Assembly (NCBI GenBank): GCA_023853785.1
Contig: JAJIRX010000871.1
Span: 186,001-250,000 of the forward strand
Direction of reading: 5' to 3'
DNA: 64,000 bases
Source: Psilocybe azurescens
Lineage: Eukaryota; Basidiomycota; Agaricomycetes; Agaricales; Agrocybaceae
A model generated the notes under the pieces. The model was not told where the DNA came from. It ran no database searches and saw nothing but the letters and a program-made list of their open reading frames with translations. This document shows positions 27,763-38,100 of this stretch, in pieces; positions within the stretch are counted from its first letter, which is position 1; the number at the start of each line of letters is the position of its first letter. The translations under genes were made by a program, and so were the position numbers.

Positions 27763-27975
27763 TTTGTTCTGAGCATGAAAATAATTAAACATTAGTGAAT
27801 GGGTGCTTGGGAAATTGAGTTTACTTTGACAAAGAATGGGATTGCCTGTAACCCAGATCTATCAGTATGATGCACATAGACAAAATGCTGGTGATCCTTA
27901 CTTGTTGTGAGGCTTTGGAGGAGTTCACTGTAGAATTCGAGGAATCGCTCGCTCATTAAATACCAAGGCTCAAGG
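26972..27975 (-). repeat. Left arm of an inverted duplication
   Basis: Minus-strand sequence from ~27975 through the repeat-protein copy closely matches the plus strand from ~30203, including ~200 bp of promoter and 5' leader (CACAACAAGTAAGGATCACC and GGGAAATTGAG-type blocks). The arms are ~1 kb and the spacer ~2.2 kb. Outer limits are approximate. Confidence 0.75.
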
Positions 27976-28979
27976 TACTCACACCCACGGCACGCCGACC
28001 AGTCTAGTATTTTTGGCTAATCCATCCACACGACAGGAGGTGAAAAGTACGAGGCTATGACAAGCAGATTACCGAACTTGTACTTTTAGTACAGTTTTAG
28101 GTTACATGGTTGTTAAAGTAGACCAAATCGTGAGCTAGCAGTGATCATAGATGTCGGTGTCAGCAGGCTGATAAGCGCCTCCAGTTTCGCTGAGTAGATG
28201 GTCCACGGTGCGAAAATGTCCTACAGGTGACAACGCATTGGATAGTCCAAACTAGGATGACACCATCCAACGCAAAAGATATAGGTGGAGCATATCGAGT
28301 ATAATGTTCGAAACAGTGTAGAGAAGTTGGCAAGTTTCGCTCGATCTAGACCTCTTCTACCCAAATATTTCCACGCGAAGGGCCATTTCGAGCCAGTGCG
28401 CCTAGGGTTTCCTCAGTCTAGTCGCAAATGCCCGAAAAAGCGCCACAGTAAACGAAGAGCCGTATCTGGCCATTGCGCCTAATCTTGTCTACATCGACTC
28501 CCGCAAATGCAGTCGAGTTATCGTAGGTAGTTAGACAAGGAGCGCCAACGTAAGAGTAGTCCGACAAATACCCAGTCTTAGACTGGTTAGAGATCCAAAG
28601 GCCTTCATTGGACATAAAAGATGACTGTAGGACCATAGAAGCAGAGTCACACGATTAGATCCGCTAGTTGAATTTTACGAGCAATGTGTTCAAGTCGAAG
28701 TCCACTTTCTTGTTCCAATATCGTGAGTGGAAGCACGTTGTTGAAACACGATCCCATCTTTTGAGGTGCCAAGATCGACGCCATTGTAGGTCCAAGTGTC
28801 GGCTGCCAAATGTATTCATCGATATGTTGACATGGTAAGAGAGTGGTAAGAGATGGTATTATAATATGCAACTCGTCGATATTACTAGAGAAAGGGCTAA
28901 GAGAGCCTGAAAAGAAGACGTCAAAGGATGTTCATTTAGTGTCCAGGTGGATGGCCTACCATGTCGTCGTCCCAGCTGA
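27976..28979. other. Spacer of the inverted duplication, left part
   Basis: No gene was recognised upstream of the MRPL36 3' end. Small frames (28285-28482 plus, 28418-28636 minus, 28647-28871 minus) show no motif. Confidence 0.45.
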
Positions 28980-29444
28980 TTACTTCTTCGACTTGGTTTT
29001 GGGTTTCTCTTTCTCAACGATAACCTCGCGTTTCATGACAGTTGACATCTCCTCCATCCATGCCGAATCATCCAAATCTGACCCAAGAACCTCAAACCTC
29101 CTACTGAACCTACCCATACGTCCGGTGGTATTGGATTCCTCCTCAAGGGAGCGGTCGTTGGGGTTCCCTGTGTTCCAAAGAGGGTTATTCGTGGTATCTC
29201 GCGTCAAACGAACCAGAGATTTTGGTGATGTCGTCCAATGTGTAAATGATGTGCCGTCAGAACGGATGACTTTCTGAGGAAATTTAGGAACGAGTGGTTT
29301 AGGTAAGACTGGTGGTCTTCGTTTCCACACATGCGTACGGCCATACGGAGAGTTAGATATTGAACGGCAGGTTTGAGTTCTGGGAAGCCATAAGGCTTGG
29401 ACTTCTGCACTAGGCACGCATCTTTTCCGTGATAATGCCTGCAT
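28980..29444 (-). CDS. MRPL36: Mitochondrial large-subunit ribosomal protein bL31m
   Basis: Single-exon ORF of 154 aa starting at 29444. The N-terminus (MQALSRKRCVPSAEVQALWL, then PRTQTCRSISNS) is Arg/Ser/Thr-rich and lacks acidic residues beyond one Glu, like a mitochondrial presequence. The conserved core is PQKVIRSDGTSFTHWTTSPK, then LVRLTRDTTNNPLWN, the signature of fungal bL31m (yeast Mrpl36). The tail is charged and ends EKEKPKTKSKK, also usual. The gene lies inside the spacer of the inverted duplication and is transcribed away from the intact repeat-protein gene. Confidence 0.88.
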   Translation of the reverse strand: MQALSRKRCVPSAEVQALWLPRTQTCRSISNSPYGRTHVWKRRPPVLPKPLVPKFPQKVIRSDGTSFTHWTTSPKSLVRLTRDTTNNPLWNTGNPNDRSLEEESNTTGRMGRFSRRFEVLGSDLDDSAWMEEMSTVMKREVIVEKEKPKTKSKK

Positions 29445-30202
29445 GGTTCGAATATCATGTCCGAATGTGCAGTCAGAGTTGTGGGTCGGAAAAAGAGGTT
29501 ATTAGGCAAGAGCCTCAAGTACAAACATACTAACAATAGTTACTTTGACCTGCAACTTCAACTTTACCAAACCCCTTATACTGCACAAACAGTGCGTCCT
29601 ACTACAACGCCTGTATGTCCCAAATCTCAGATATATCCTCATAATTCGAATTCTCTGTACTTTGGATAGAAAAATTGGTCCGATAAAGCCCGACGGTGGT
29701 GTGGTGTGGGCTCGGACAAGCAACGGACAAGACTTGAATGTGTCTTGGCTCTTGACTAGGACTTGTGAGATCAATGTGGTAAAATGAAACTTATAGTGCT
29801 AGTTCTTATTTTTTCCACACAAAAGAGGCCAACATCACATCATTAGCGTCTTACTTTCCACTTTTCCATGGGCAATGAACCTTTATTTATTAAAGAGAAC
29901 TGCACAACGATTTTGCATCTTAGTTATTAAAGACCAGAGGATTTCTCTTTTGCTTCTTGCTCGCTAACTGTTACTTAATCCTCGGTGCTTTATTTGGCAG
30001 CGATCCATGCCACTTGCTTGTCTGTGGGGCGCTCGATAACAATGGCGAATTCGCTCCATTTGGTAAGTACTTTACAACAACAAGCTATAATCGACCTTAT
30101 AGATCCCTGTCAAGCTAATCCTCACTTCCGATATCGAATGGGTTCAACTAGAGAATTAAAGGCTGAAACAAATTGTTTAAACCTGATTGTAATCGACTCG
30201 AG
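29445..30202. other. Spacer of the inverted duplication, right part
   Basis: Upstream of MRPL36 and of the intact repeat-protein gene, so a divergent promoter region. Open frames here (29457-29669, 29545-29787 plus) have no motif. No repeat was noticed. Confidence 0.45.
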
Positions 30203-30209
30203 CTTTGGG

Positions 30210-30216
30210 TATATAA
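30210..30216 (+). promoter_or_regulatory. TATA box of the intact dibasic-repeat gene
   Basis: TATATAA, 194 bp upstream of the ATG at 30410. The likely 5' leader carries an intron-like 3' end (TTTCATGCTCAG at ~30392-30403) immediately before AACAAAATG. The corresponding site in the inverted copy is degraded. Confidence 0.5.
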
Positions 30217-30409
30217 CAGGCAAGCGATTCCTCGAATTCTACAGTGAACTCCTCCAAAGCCTCACAACAAGTAAGGATCACCAGCATTTTGTCTATGTGC
30301 ATCACACTGTTAGATTTGGGTTACAGGCAATCCCATTCTTTGTCAAAGTAAACTCAATTTCCCAAGCACCCATTCACTGATGTTTAATTATTTTCATGCT
30401 CAGAACAAA

Positions 30410-31450
30410 ATGCAATCTTTCGTCAAAGCCGCCGTGATGCTCGCTTTCCTCAGTGGTGGGAGCTTCGCACTGCCCACTGACAGTGCAGCTGTCGCACAGC
30501 GCGATACCGACTTCTTCTTGCCCGTCTTCCGACCTTCATACTCGGCTTCTGCTAATGGACCCATTACCGCTAACGGTGCGAATGGAGGGTACAACGAGTA
30601 CGGGAACGGTGCAAATGGAGGACAGATCTCGGTCAATAGGCGCGAGGAAGATTTCTTCTGGCCCATCTACCGTCCTTACTCGACTCCTGCCAATGGACCC
30701 ATTTCCGCTAGTGGTGCAAATGGAGGGTACAACTACGGTGGAAATGGCGCCAATGGAGGAAGTATCTCAATCAACAGGCGCGAGGAAGATTTCTTCTGGC
30801 CCATCTTCAGCCCTTACTCGACTCCTGCCAATGGACCCATTTCCGCTAGTGGTGCAAATGGAGGGTACAACTACGGTGGAAATGGCGCCAATGGAGGAAG
30901 TATCTCAATCAATAGGCGCGAGGAAGATTTCTTCTGGCCCATCTTCCGCCCTTACTCCACTCCTGCCAATGGACCCATTTCCGCTAGTGGTGCAAATGGA
31001 GGGTACAACTATGGTGGAGATGGCGCCAATGGAGGAAGTATCTCGATCGGCGGACGTGATGACGATTTTTTGTTCCCAATCGGCTTTGGATGGAACCAGC
31101 TTCAAGCTAATGGAGCAATCACTGCAAACGGCGCCAATGGTGGCACCAACTACTACGGAAATGGTGCTAACGGTGGACGAATTTCGATTAACAGACGCGA
31201 AGACGATACCTCTCTCCCTAGCTTTGGAGGCGGTAACCGTTGGAACTATTGGGGGAGGTACCGGCCCACATATTCAGTCAATGATCCCATTACTAGCACT
31301 CCACCCGTTGGCACGTATCCGGTCAAGCGTCCCATTATCGTCAGTGGACAAAATGGAGGAACAAGCCGCCATGGGGATGGAGCTAATGGGGGATCGATCT
31401 CTGTTGGTCCCAACAGCGACGAGATAGTTGTTTCTGGAGTTGCGGAATAG
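30410..31450 (+). CDS. Secreted dibasic-repeat protein, candidate KEX2-processed peptide precursor (intact copy)
   Basis: 346 aa. ATG at 30410 starts a clear signal peptide (MQSFVKAAVMLAFLSGG, then SFALPTDSAAVAQ); an in-frame ATG 10 codons upstream is probably in the leader. Five repeat units of 46-47 residues follow, starting at bases 30500, 30641, 30779, 30917 and 31055, plus a divergent sixth from 31196. Each unit opens with acidic and aromatic residues (DTDFFLP, EEDFFWP, DDDFLFP), continues PYSTPANGPISASGANGG and YNYGGNGANGG, and ends SISINRR. The dibasic site at almost every boundary, followed by acidic residues, is how fungal KEX2-processed repeat proteins are built. Processing would release similar ~45-residue Gly/Asn-rich peptides. 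No cysteines are seen, so it is unlike a hydrophobin. An alternative is a Gly-rich cell-wall protein. Function is unknown. Confidence 0.8.
   Translation: MQSFVKAAVMLAFLSGGSFALPTDSAAVAQRDTDFFLPVFRPSYSASANGPITANGANGGYNEYGNGANGGQISVNRREEDFFWPIYRPYSTPANGPISASGANGGYNYGGNGANGGSISINRREEDFFWPIFSPYSTPANGPISASGANGGYNYGGNGANGGSISINRREEDFFWPIFRPYSTPANGPISASGANGGYNYGGDGANGGSISIGGRDDDFLFPIGFGWNQLQANGAITANGANGGTNYYGNGANGGRISINRREDDTSLPSFGGGNRWNYWGRYRPTYSVNDPITSTPPVGTYPVKRPIIVSGQNGGTSRHGDGANGGSISVGPNSDEIVVSGVAE
30500..31195 (+). repeat. Tandem coding repeat, 138-141 bp period
   Basis: Five units with spacing 141, 138, 138, 138 and 141 bp. Units beginning 30641, 30779 and 30917 are nearly identical in DNA as well as protein (CGCGAGGAAGATTTCTTCTG at each start), pointing to recent unit amplification or gene conversion. 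All spacings are multiples of three. Confidence 0.9.
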
Positions 31451-32463
31451 AGGCTTTGAATTCCTGTCGTACCAAAATGAATACTACGGAGTCTTCTTTT
31501 GGCACACACAAATGCTGGCTCCGTTGGTGCTCTATCTTGGGACTCGACTCGAAATCTCACGTGCCGGCCATCTCCTACTTTGCAATATCACATAATTGTC
31601 CTCATCCATTCACGTCAAGTTGGTCCACATCATTCCCACTTCCGATGCAGAACGAATTGCACCAGAGAGTCCAATGCTGAAATAGACTGCGATGTATGCC
31701 ATTTGATATGCTTATGTAGCCGAGACTTCCAGTTGTTCCCTGACGAGCTCGTGATGCCTCAGGAACGTGAGCTGACACCTCGTGAATCGCATGTCGCATG
31801 ATTGTTTGAGAAGTGTACGGAATACCTCAACTTGCTGTCTATAGGGACGTTGAGTGTCCCTGCCGTCTCTTCTAATCCTGTCAGGAAGGAGGGTACACCG
31901 GAAATATTAGAGCAAGATGTGTCTTCATCCTTTTCCCCCTTTCTGATCCTGAATGCAGATATCCGAGATCCTACGTAGGGCTGTTGACTCCGCCAGGCGC
32001 TTGCAACAGATATTTAGATCGGGGCGTTAGAAGATGTCAAGAAATATCTGTAGATCTTGATGAACAAGGCGGATCCCTCTCTAGAACGTCATGTCCACCC
32101 AGACACCTCGATAAATGCGACAGGTTTATGTGACGAATGTCGTCGCATAGAAATGAGCATCGAGAGGGGCGATACAAAGCGTAACAAGGCCGAGAACCTT
32201 CGAGAACTTTCTTCTGCAGAAGATCAGCTCTACGATACCCCATACAAGAGCTTGGGCTGAACTTCATCAACTTGACAAAATGAAGAGTATATAAGGACAA
32301 CTAGGAAAATTACCTTTCTTTCGTTTATTCACTGTGGTGTCCAGGCGTACGAGTGAATTAGGAGATATGTCACAGCATCCTCACATGGTCCGATTTGATT
32401 GGCTTCAGTTTTGATATCATTCCAGGCGCAGTGTGTCTTCCCGTCTTCTCTCTTCTACCTGCT
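31451..32463. other. Region between the repeat-protein gene and the LINE
   Basis: No supported gene. Short frames (31499-31801 plus, 32057-32260 plus with a CDECRRIE motif, 32037-32300 minus) are not convincing. Confidence 0.4.
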
Positions 32464-34080
32464 TGGGACTTAGAATTTTTTTTTTTTTTTTTCTTGTAAA
32501 TTTATGTCTATTGGGGCTTGGCCCCATGCAGACCTAACTAACGATTACAAAGATAGTTAACAGCACACTGCGTGCGACTCCTTTCCCGTGGACCCCGTGT
32601 GCACCGTCGAGGTACGCCTATAGGTTGGGCTATAGCGATCCCCTCCCCGTACGGCCCAACAAAGAAACGTTGTTTCCGGGCATCCGTGATTTGGCGGGTG
32701 GGCTAGTTCTTTGGACTTCTTCCAGGTGAGTGGTTTGCTTTTTCGTTGTTCTTTCTGCTGAGCGCCTGAACATAGTTGTCGAGGCGCGGTTGGGTGGTTT
32801 ACTCAAGTTTTCGGGGTGTGATGTACGGATGAGGTTTCCGGGGCCGCTGAGTCGAGGGCTTGTTGAGTTCGGGAGGGGTGTTGTGTGGGTGGGTGGGTTT
32901 TCTGTAGCGTATCCCTGTGTTTTTAGTCTGCGTTATCATTATTGTTTGGGACTTCACCTGACGTGGTTCGCAATCGCTTAGTTTTTGATATGTATTTCAT
33001 CAATATCTTCATGTGTGGTTTCCCGCATAGTATCGTTCGCATACTTCTTGCGTCTCTTCCCAACCCCTGGTCCATTTCTGCTCGTTCCCATGCATATGAC
33101 GGGCATTCAAATAGGAGGTGTTTGACGGTCTCCTCTGTTACTCCTCGGTTTGCTGTCCTGCATTTTCCGCATTGGCTGGTGTTGGCCTTGCCGAATCGGT
33201 TCAGATAGCTATTGAGGGGTACGTGGCCAGTGCGTATCTGCATGTATAGGCTTGCTCTCGCTCGTGTCATTGTGTTCTGGATTTCCCTGAATTTGGTGAA
33301 GGGGAAGTCGGTGTCGATGTTGGCAAAGGATTGTTTTCGGTGTGAGTTGTTCCATCGTTGTGTAACTTCATCGTCGAGTGCGATTTGCATTTGGCTCTTT
33401 ATCTGCTTCGTGCTTATTGGTAGGCGTCCTTGTCGTAGGTAGTGTGGTAGCAGGGATCGTGGTGATATCTCTCCTGCAGCTGCCTTTTGGGCATTGGCGT
33501 CGGCTGCTTCGTTTCCTGGGACTCCTTTGTGAGCTGGGATCCAATGAATAGTGAATTTTTCACCGTGATATGGGGTCTGCTCGTGTCCCATGAGTCCGCT
33601 CGCCAGCTTGTTTAGTTCGTCGATCAGGTAGGAGCCGCTTTTTGGTGTGCGTGCTGAGGTGGCTTTGATTGTATTTTTGCTGTCTGTGTAGATGGATGAG
33701 GTGAGTGGTCCCAAGTGTCCTGAGTTGCGTAGCATCCAGCATCCCAGTGTCAGCCCTACTGTTTCGGCGTCGTCGTTTGAGTATTCATTTTCAGGGCCCA
33801 GCTGGTATCGTAGTGATTGAGCTGGTTTGTTGTGACCGGCGTAGTACATAACTGCCGACGCTCCTGCCATCCCGTTCATACTGGATCCGTCTGTGTATAT
33901 GCGAGTCTTTGCCGTGTCAGCTTTCTCGTTGGCAATGGCCTTGTCTGGAGTGTCCGCTATTCGTGTGATGTAGTCTGGCTTCTCTTCTGGGCAGGTTCGT
34001 CGAGGCTGGATTTTCTCTGTCTTTGTCGGGTCGTATTGGAATATTTGGAGTAACATTTGCAGAGAAGTGGGACTTAGAAT
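32464..34080 (-). mobile_element. 5'-truncated LINE-type retrotransposon with target-site duplication
   Basis: Inserted on the minus strand. The 3' end is marked by a long T run on the plus strand (32477 onward, the poly-A tail), and both sides carry the 13-bp duplication TGGGACTTAGAAT (32464-32476 and 34068-34080). Body is ~1.6 kb; the reverse transcriptase part is missing, so it is a dead-on-arrival copy. The identical duplications suggest a recent insertion. Confidence 0.88.
32923..34056 (-). CDS. LINE ORF2 C-terminus: RNase H domain and Cys/His tail (partial)
   Basis: The open frame of 377 codons begins at the truncation point. The RNase H fold is complete by motif: IYTDGSSMNG (first Asp), NDDAETVGLTLG (Glu), SIYTDSKNTIKA (second Asp) and HWIPAHKGVPGNEAADANAQ (His and last Asp). 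A C-terminal CGKC...HLLFEC cluster follows, typical of the tail of fungal Tad/I-like LINEs. No stop codon interrupts it. The catalytic reverse transcriptase and endonuclease are absent, so the fragment is unlikely to be expressed as a useful product. Confidence 0.85.
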   Translation of the reverse strand: MLLQIFQYDPTKTEKIQPRRTCPEEKPDYITRIADTPDKAIANEKADTAKTRIYTDGSSMNGMAGASAVMYYAGHNKPAQSLRYQLGPENEYSNDDAETVGLTLGCWMLRNSGHLGPLTSSIYTDSKNTIKATSARTPKSGSYLIDELNKLASGLMGHEQTPYHGEKFTIHWIPAHKGVPGNEAADANAQKAAAGEISPRSLLPHYLRQGRLPISTKQIKSQMQIALDDEVTQRWNNSHRKQSFANIDTDFPFTKFREIQNTMTRARASLYMQIRTGHVPLNSYLNRFGKANTSQCGKCRTANRGVTEETVKHLLFECPSYAWERAEMDQGLGRDARSMRTILCGKPHMKILMKYISKTKRLRTTSGEVPNNNDNAD

Positions 34081-34114
34081 ATATCCATATCCTTTATTCG
34101 ACCGTGCCAGCTAC

Positions 34115-34820
34115 CTAGTTATCCCAGCATACTTTAATTTGAACGACCTGACTATTTTGTTCGCGAACATAGACTTCATGGCCGCTTTCATGAGGACCGA
34201 CTGTAAGCGAAAATAATGAGAAAAGATCAGTATCTTAAGTGAACGCGAACGTAGCATTTGCAACTAACAAATAAACCCTCCAGGCACTACAACACCTAAA
34301 TCGGCATATGCATTAGTGGCATTGTCGATCCCCACTTCTTCAAACTCCTGCGCAACTTCAAGAGCAAGCAGGCACCCCACGGTAGAGTTGAAATAATCAT
34401 CGTGTACTTTCTTCCACTCAACACCCTCCAAGTTAAGCGGGGAAACAAGGGAGACCTGCGGCAGTGCGTTGTAATCGATGTGTCCATCAGAGGCCCACGT
34501 CGCAGTAAAAGGCGGCTCGTTATTTGAACCCTCTTTAAGTGCCCATAGACCAGGTTTAACATTATAGATGACCCCATAATGGCTTGTATTGGCTGCTCCA
34601 TTGATAAGTTCTCGCATGTCGTCAGCTCCAAAAACAGAACCAATCTCGAAGATGATCAGTTTCTGCGATGGTCCAACCTCCAGAGAGCACACTCTTCAGT
34701 CAAAAAATGTGACGCTTGTCGCAGAGGTACCCTCACTTCGAAGATGCGGCTAGCAGCAGACATATTCAGTTTATCGACTCTTTCCTCGAGGGATGTCGCC
34801 CATTCGTTGTATGAGACCAT
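34115..34820 (-). CDS. Unknown fungal protein (~195 aa)
   Basis: Three exons on the minus strand. Exon 1 starts at 34820 (MVSYNEWATSLEERVDKLN) and ends SRIFE. An intron ending in CTGGAG leads into VGPSQKLIIFEIGSVFGADD. The long exon includes VIYNVKPGLWALKEG, NEPPFTATWASDGHIDYNAL and VVVPGGFI, and a last intron joins to FGPHESGHEVYVREQNSQV and QIKVCWDN (stop at 34115-34117). Both introns are GT-AG and keep frame. There is no signal peptide or membrane segment. The composition suggests a small soluble beta-rich domain. I do not recognise the family. Its 3' end is only ~35 bp from the LINE insertion. Confidence 0.65.
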
Positions 34821-35162
34821 GACAGTAAAATGAAAGGAAGTATGGATCTGTTTTGGAGTCGGGTTTTCTTATATACTACGAGCTGGCCGGGAAATGCCGC
34901 CATCCCGACCTATCTATAGTAGACTTCAATCCTGAAAAGGAGTCATCAATCGCGGCAATGTCGAGGTTACTCGATTACACATGGGGCGAACGTTATTTCC
35001 TACATTTATTTGTAGAGGTAAAAAGAAATGTTTACAAGAATATTTCGAATAATTCAGGTCACTTGCTACTACCAGCGCCTAGAAATAGGTCCAGGTGATT
35101 TGAGTGTAAGACAGGGCATTGATTTGGGTTGCATCTATATTCATATTTGCGTAGGATTGACA
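34821..35162. other. Short intergenic region
   Basis: Lies between the unknown gene and the chitinase stop. Nothing recognised. Confidence 0.5.
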
Positions 35163-38100
35163 CTAGTTTGATAGATTGTCAGGGATGGCAATGTATAATA
35201 CTAGTCCAGAAAGGCGTACTTTAATAGGGAGATCAACTGTGACTGTAGTCTGTCCGGCTGGAATTTTTCCTACAAGGGCCGTCTTCGCGTTTGCAAGGAA
35301 AAGTGCAGCTCGACTGTTAAATCCAGCTGCGCAGAGACGGTGAGAATTAGCAATATGTAGCGAAGTACTTCCGTGTACTTACTGAGAAGTCCATTCTATT
35401 ACCCGAAGAAAATTAGCGCTCTTTTCAGGGTGCCCAGTCTAACCTCAAACTTACAATCCAATTCCTGAAAACACGGTCAGTAACATCGTAGGTGGCACAA
35501 AAATTATGCCAACATACCGGTACGCGGTAGAGATGTCGAAATTCTGTGCAGGCGGGAACGCAGCCTCGTACTCGGCAATGAAAGTAATCCATAATTGACG
35601 AACCTGTCTCCGGTATGCGAGCTCATGGAATGAATTAGAGAACTTCTAAAAGGCTTACAGAATTTGCACGAATTTTAAATTCAAGTTCAATCGTTTTATC
35701 TTGCATGTAATCAGTGGCTACCCCTGCTGCGCGCAAGAGAAACAAGACTGCCGATGCGTCCTTAGAAGCTAGTTGCATGTTTGCCAATGTTCGAAATTCC
35801 TTTTGCCCGGCAATGAACTATATATATGTGTATAAGTCTCACAGTTTGAAGGCCTACGAATCACTTACTGCTTCTCTGCAAAACGCGTTAATATCATTTA
35901 AAATTTCAATGGAAGGACTCACTTAGCCGAATTGGCAATGCCCATCAAAACTTTGTCCGTCAAGTTAGTAAACTCTCTTCCAATTCCAATAGGCCAAATA
36001 TACGTACCGGGCATTTCATCAGTTCCAGTCGGCTGGATAGCAGCCAGGGCGCTCGAAAGAATTGTGCCTTGAGTTCCGAATGGACTAAAGACATAAGTCT
36101 TCAACCAATTGCACGCAGTCATGCCACGCAAATCGACGTTAGAAACAACAACATCCTAGTCGCTATATCAGAAAATTTACGATATGAAGGGTGTTCGATC
36201 ACTGACAGTCATAAACTGAGTTAAAAGCTTGAAGTAGTAAGTCATGTATGGTGTCAGTACTTTGCATTTCTCTGCATGAGCGATTGGCCAACCTGCATCT
36301 GATTGTATAAACCAGTATGACTGACAGATCATTATCAAGAATATTTATATTTCTCTCACCTCATAAACGTGCTCCTTAGCATATCCATCGTCGTTTCTAT
36401 TAGTGGTTTTAGCGGCATACTGGAAATATATGATGAGTTGACGTTTTTAACGCGATTAAGGACCTTTACCGAAAGCCTTTCTCCCCAGTCGGCCGCTATG
36501 GTGCTTAAGCTATGCACAAATTATGGGCTACAAAACTTTAAGAACCAAAAGAGCCTTACTCGTCAAGTTCTATCAGGTCCCATACTCCGTCTTCAATAGT
36601 ATTTGAATATGCTGAAATAATGGGTGAGGACAGAGAGTTGATCACTTGGACAATGAACTACCTGGTGGCTTAATGATCAAATTTCTAGATAAAATGATAT
36701 TTAATACGAAGAAAGGAGAATTGATCCAACTTACGAGCATCCTTTCACTGAGACACGTCTATTAAGTTGTACTGTATCTCCCTCCATCGTTAGCCCAAAT
36801 TTTGTGGGGTTTCCCGAGGAAATGACTTGCCTATGTGAGTGTCACTTCGTGTTTCTAACTCGTTATCACCGTCATCCGGATCGGGATCAGGAACGCTGTC
36901 TGCAAGTGCGTCGCCGCAGCTTCCACTGGATCCAGTATCATTCTTCTGCTGTGGGCAATTAAATAATCCAGAGAACAAGCCGCGCGGTTCCAGGTTACTA
37001 TCTCGAGAGCCCAAACGGGATGTATTTGACTTTCTGGACTGTTTGAGCGTCATATCAGATGGAAGGTCGAGCGCCAGTCTATCGCTTGCTAGATCTGGAT
37101 AAATGGGAAGGGAACGGCGCGTGGACTCTGCGAAGGAAAGACTTTGCCTAGATATGTGTTAAATTGAATCGATGAAACAGTAGGAGTTAACACACTGATA
37201 CAAGGTAAACTCCTGATGGTAGAAGTTATACGGCCCAACGGTATTTCCCAAGCCACTGGCCCCCTATCAATCAGTCAGGAATTATACACCAGATTTGGTA
37301 TTCACCAAGACCTACAGCGAGGAAGTCAACTTGGGCGCCAATATGTGCCTCAACACCTTGAGTATTTGCAGTGAAGGACATGGTAATGGCTCCATCAACA
37401 GTAACAGTGGCTATTACATGCGTGATAATTAGTTATGATGACCCGACAAAGGCTAAGGAGAAATACCTTGTGCTCCTATTTCGGCAGGCGTCCCAGGGAA
37501 TATTACGAATACCACCGCCCCTTCTGGTATAACATGAACGCTAGGGTAGAGAAGTCTATAAGCCAAAAGGCAAATTGGCCACTGAAAATTACCTGAGATC
37601 TCCACCAAGCTCAACATCTAGTGTAGGTTGAACAGTCCACCCTGATTAAACCGACGGGTTATACTGATAATAAGCCACAAGCAAGGGTAATCAAACACAC
37701 CATAATCTTGAGATCCAACATTGGAGCTGCCCTGATCAACAGGTGTTTGCGTCCCACCAACGAGACCCAATGATACATGCCTGCAGTTCCAGTGGGATTA
37801 ATATCATGGCAATCCGGAATTGAGGGTGATAAACCAACCCTTGAGGAAAATTATACACCGCGGAGGCTCCAAAGGTCCCAGATAACGATAATTGGCCGAT
37901 AATTTCTCCATCTAAAATAGCAGCCGCCCCTCAATTCTAATAATATACAAGAGAAAATGCAAGTGGACATACAGATATTGAAGGTCGGTCCCACTTTGAC
38001 TACAAATTAAAATTAACAGTGATACGTCTGATTTTCTGAAAATAATATTACTGATTCCTGGCCATTTCAACTATCTTTTCTTTAGGGCATGCCAATGGAT

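Larger units (their letters stand above)
30203..31195 (+). repeat. Right arm of the inverted duplication
   Basis: Matches the left arm (26972-27975, minus strand) from the TATA region through about unit 5 of the repeat protein. The intact copy has one extra near-identical unit, and the sequences diverge after ~31195. The end point is approximate. Confidence 0.7.

Noticed and set aside
29985..30380. 131-codon plus-strand ORF before the intact repeat-protein gene
   Set aside because: It overlaps the TATA region and leader that are shared with the inverted copy, where the frame is not kept; no motif. Taken as chance.
30500..31195. CRISPR-like array
   Set aside because: Regular spacing of 138-141 bp, but the repeats are coding, contiguous and without unique spacers.
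30453..31427. 324-codon plus-strand ORF overlapping the repeat-protein gene
   Set aside because: It is the +1 shadow frame of the repeats; the period is a multiple of three so all frames stay open. No signal peptide and unlikely composition.
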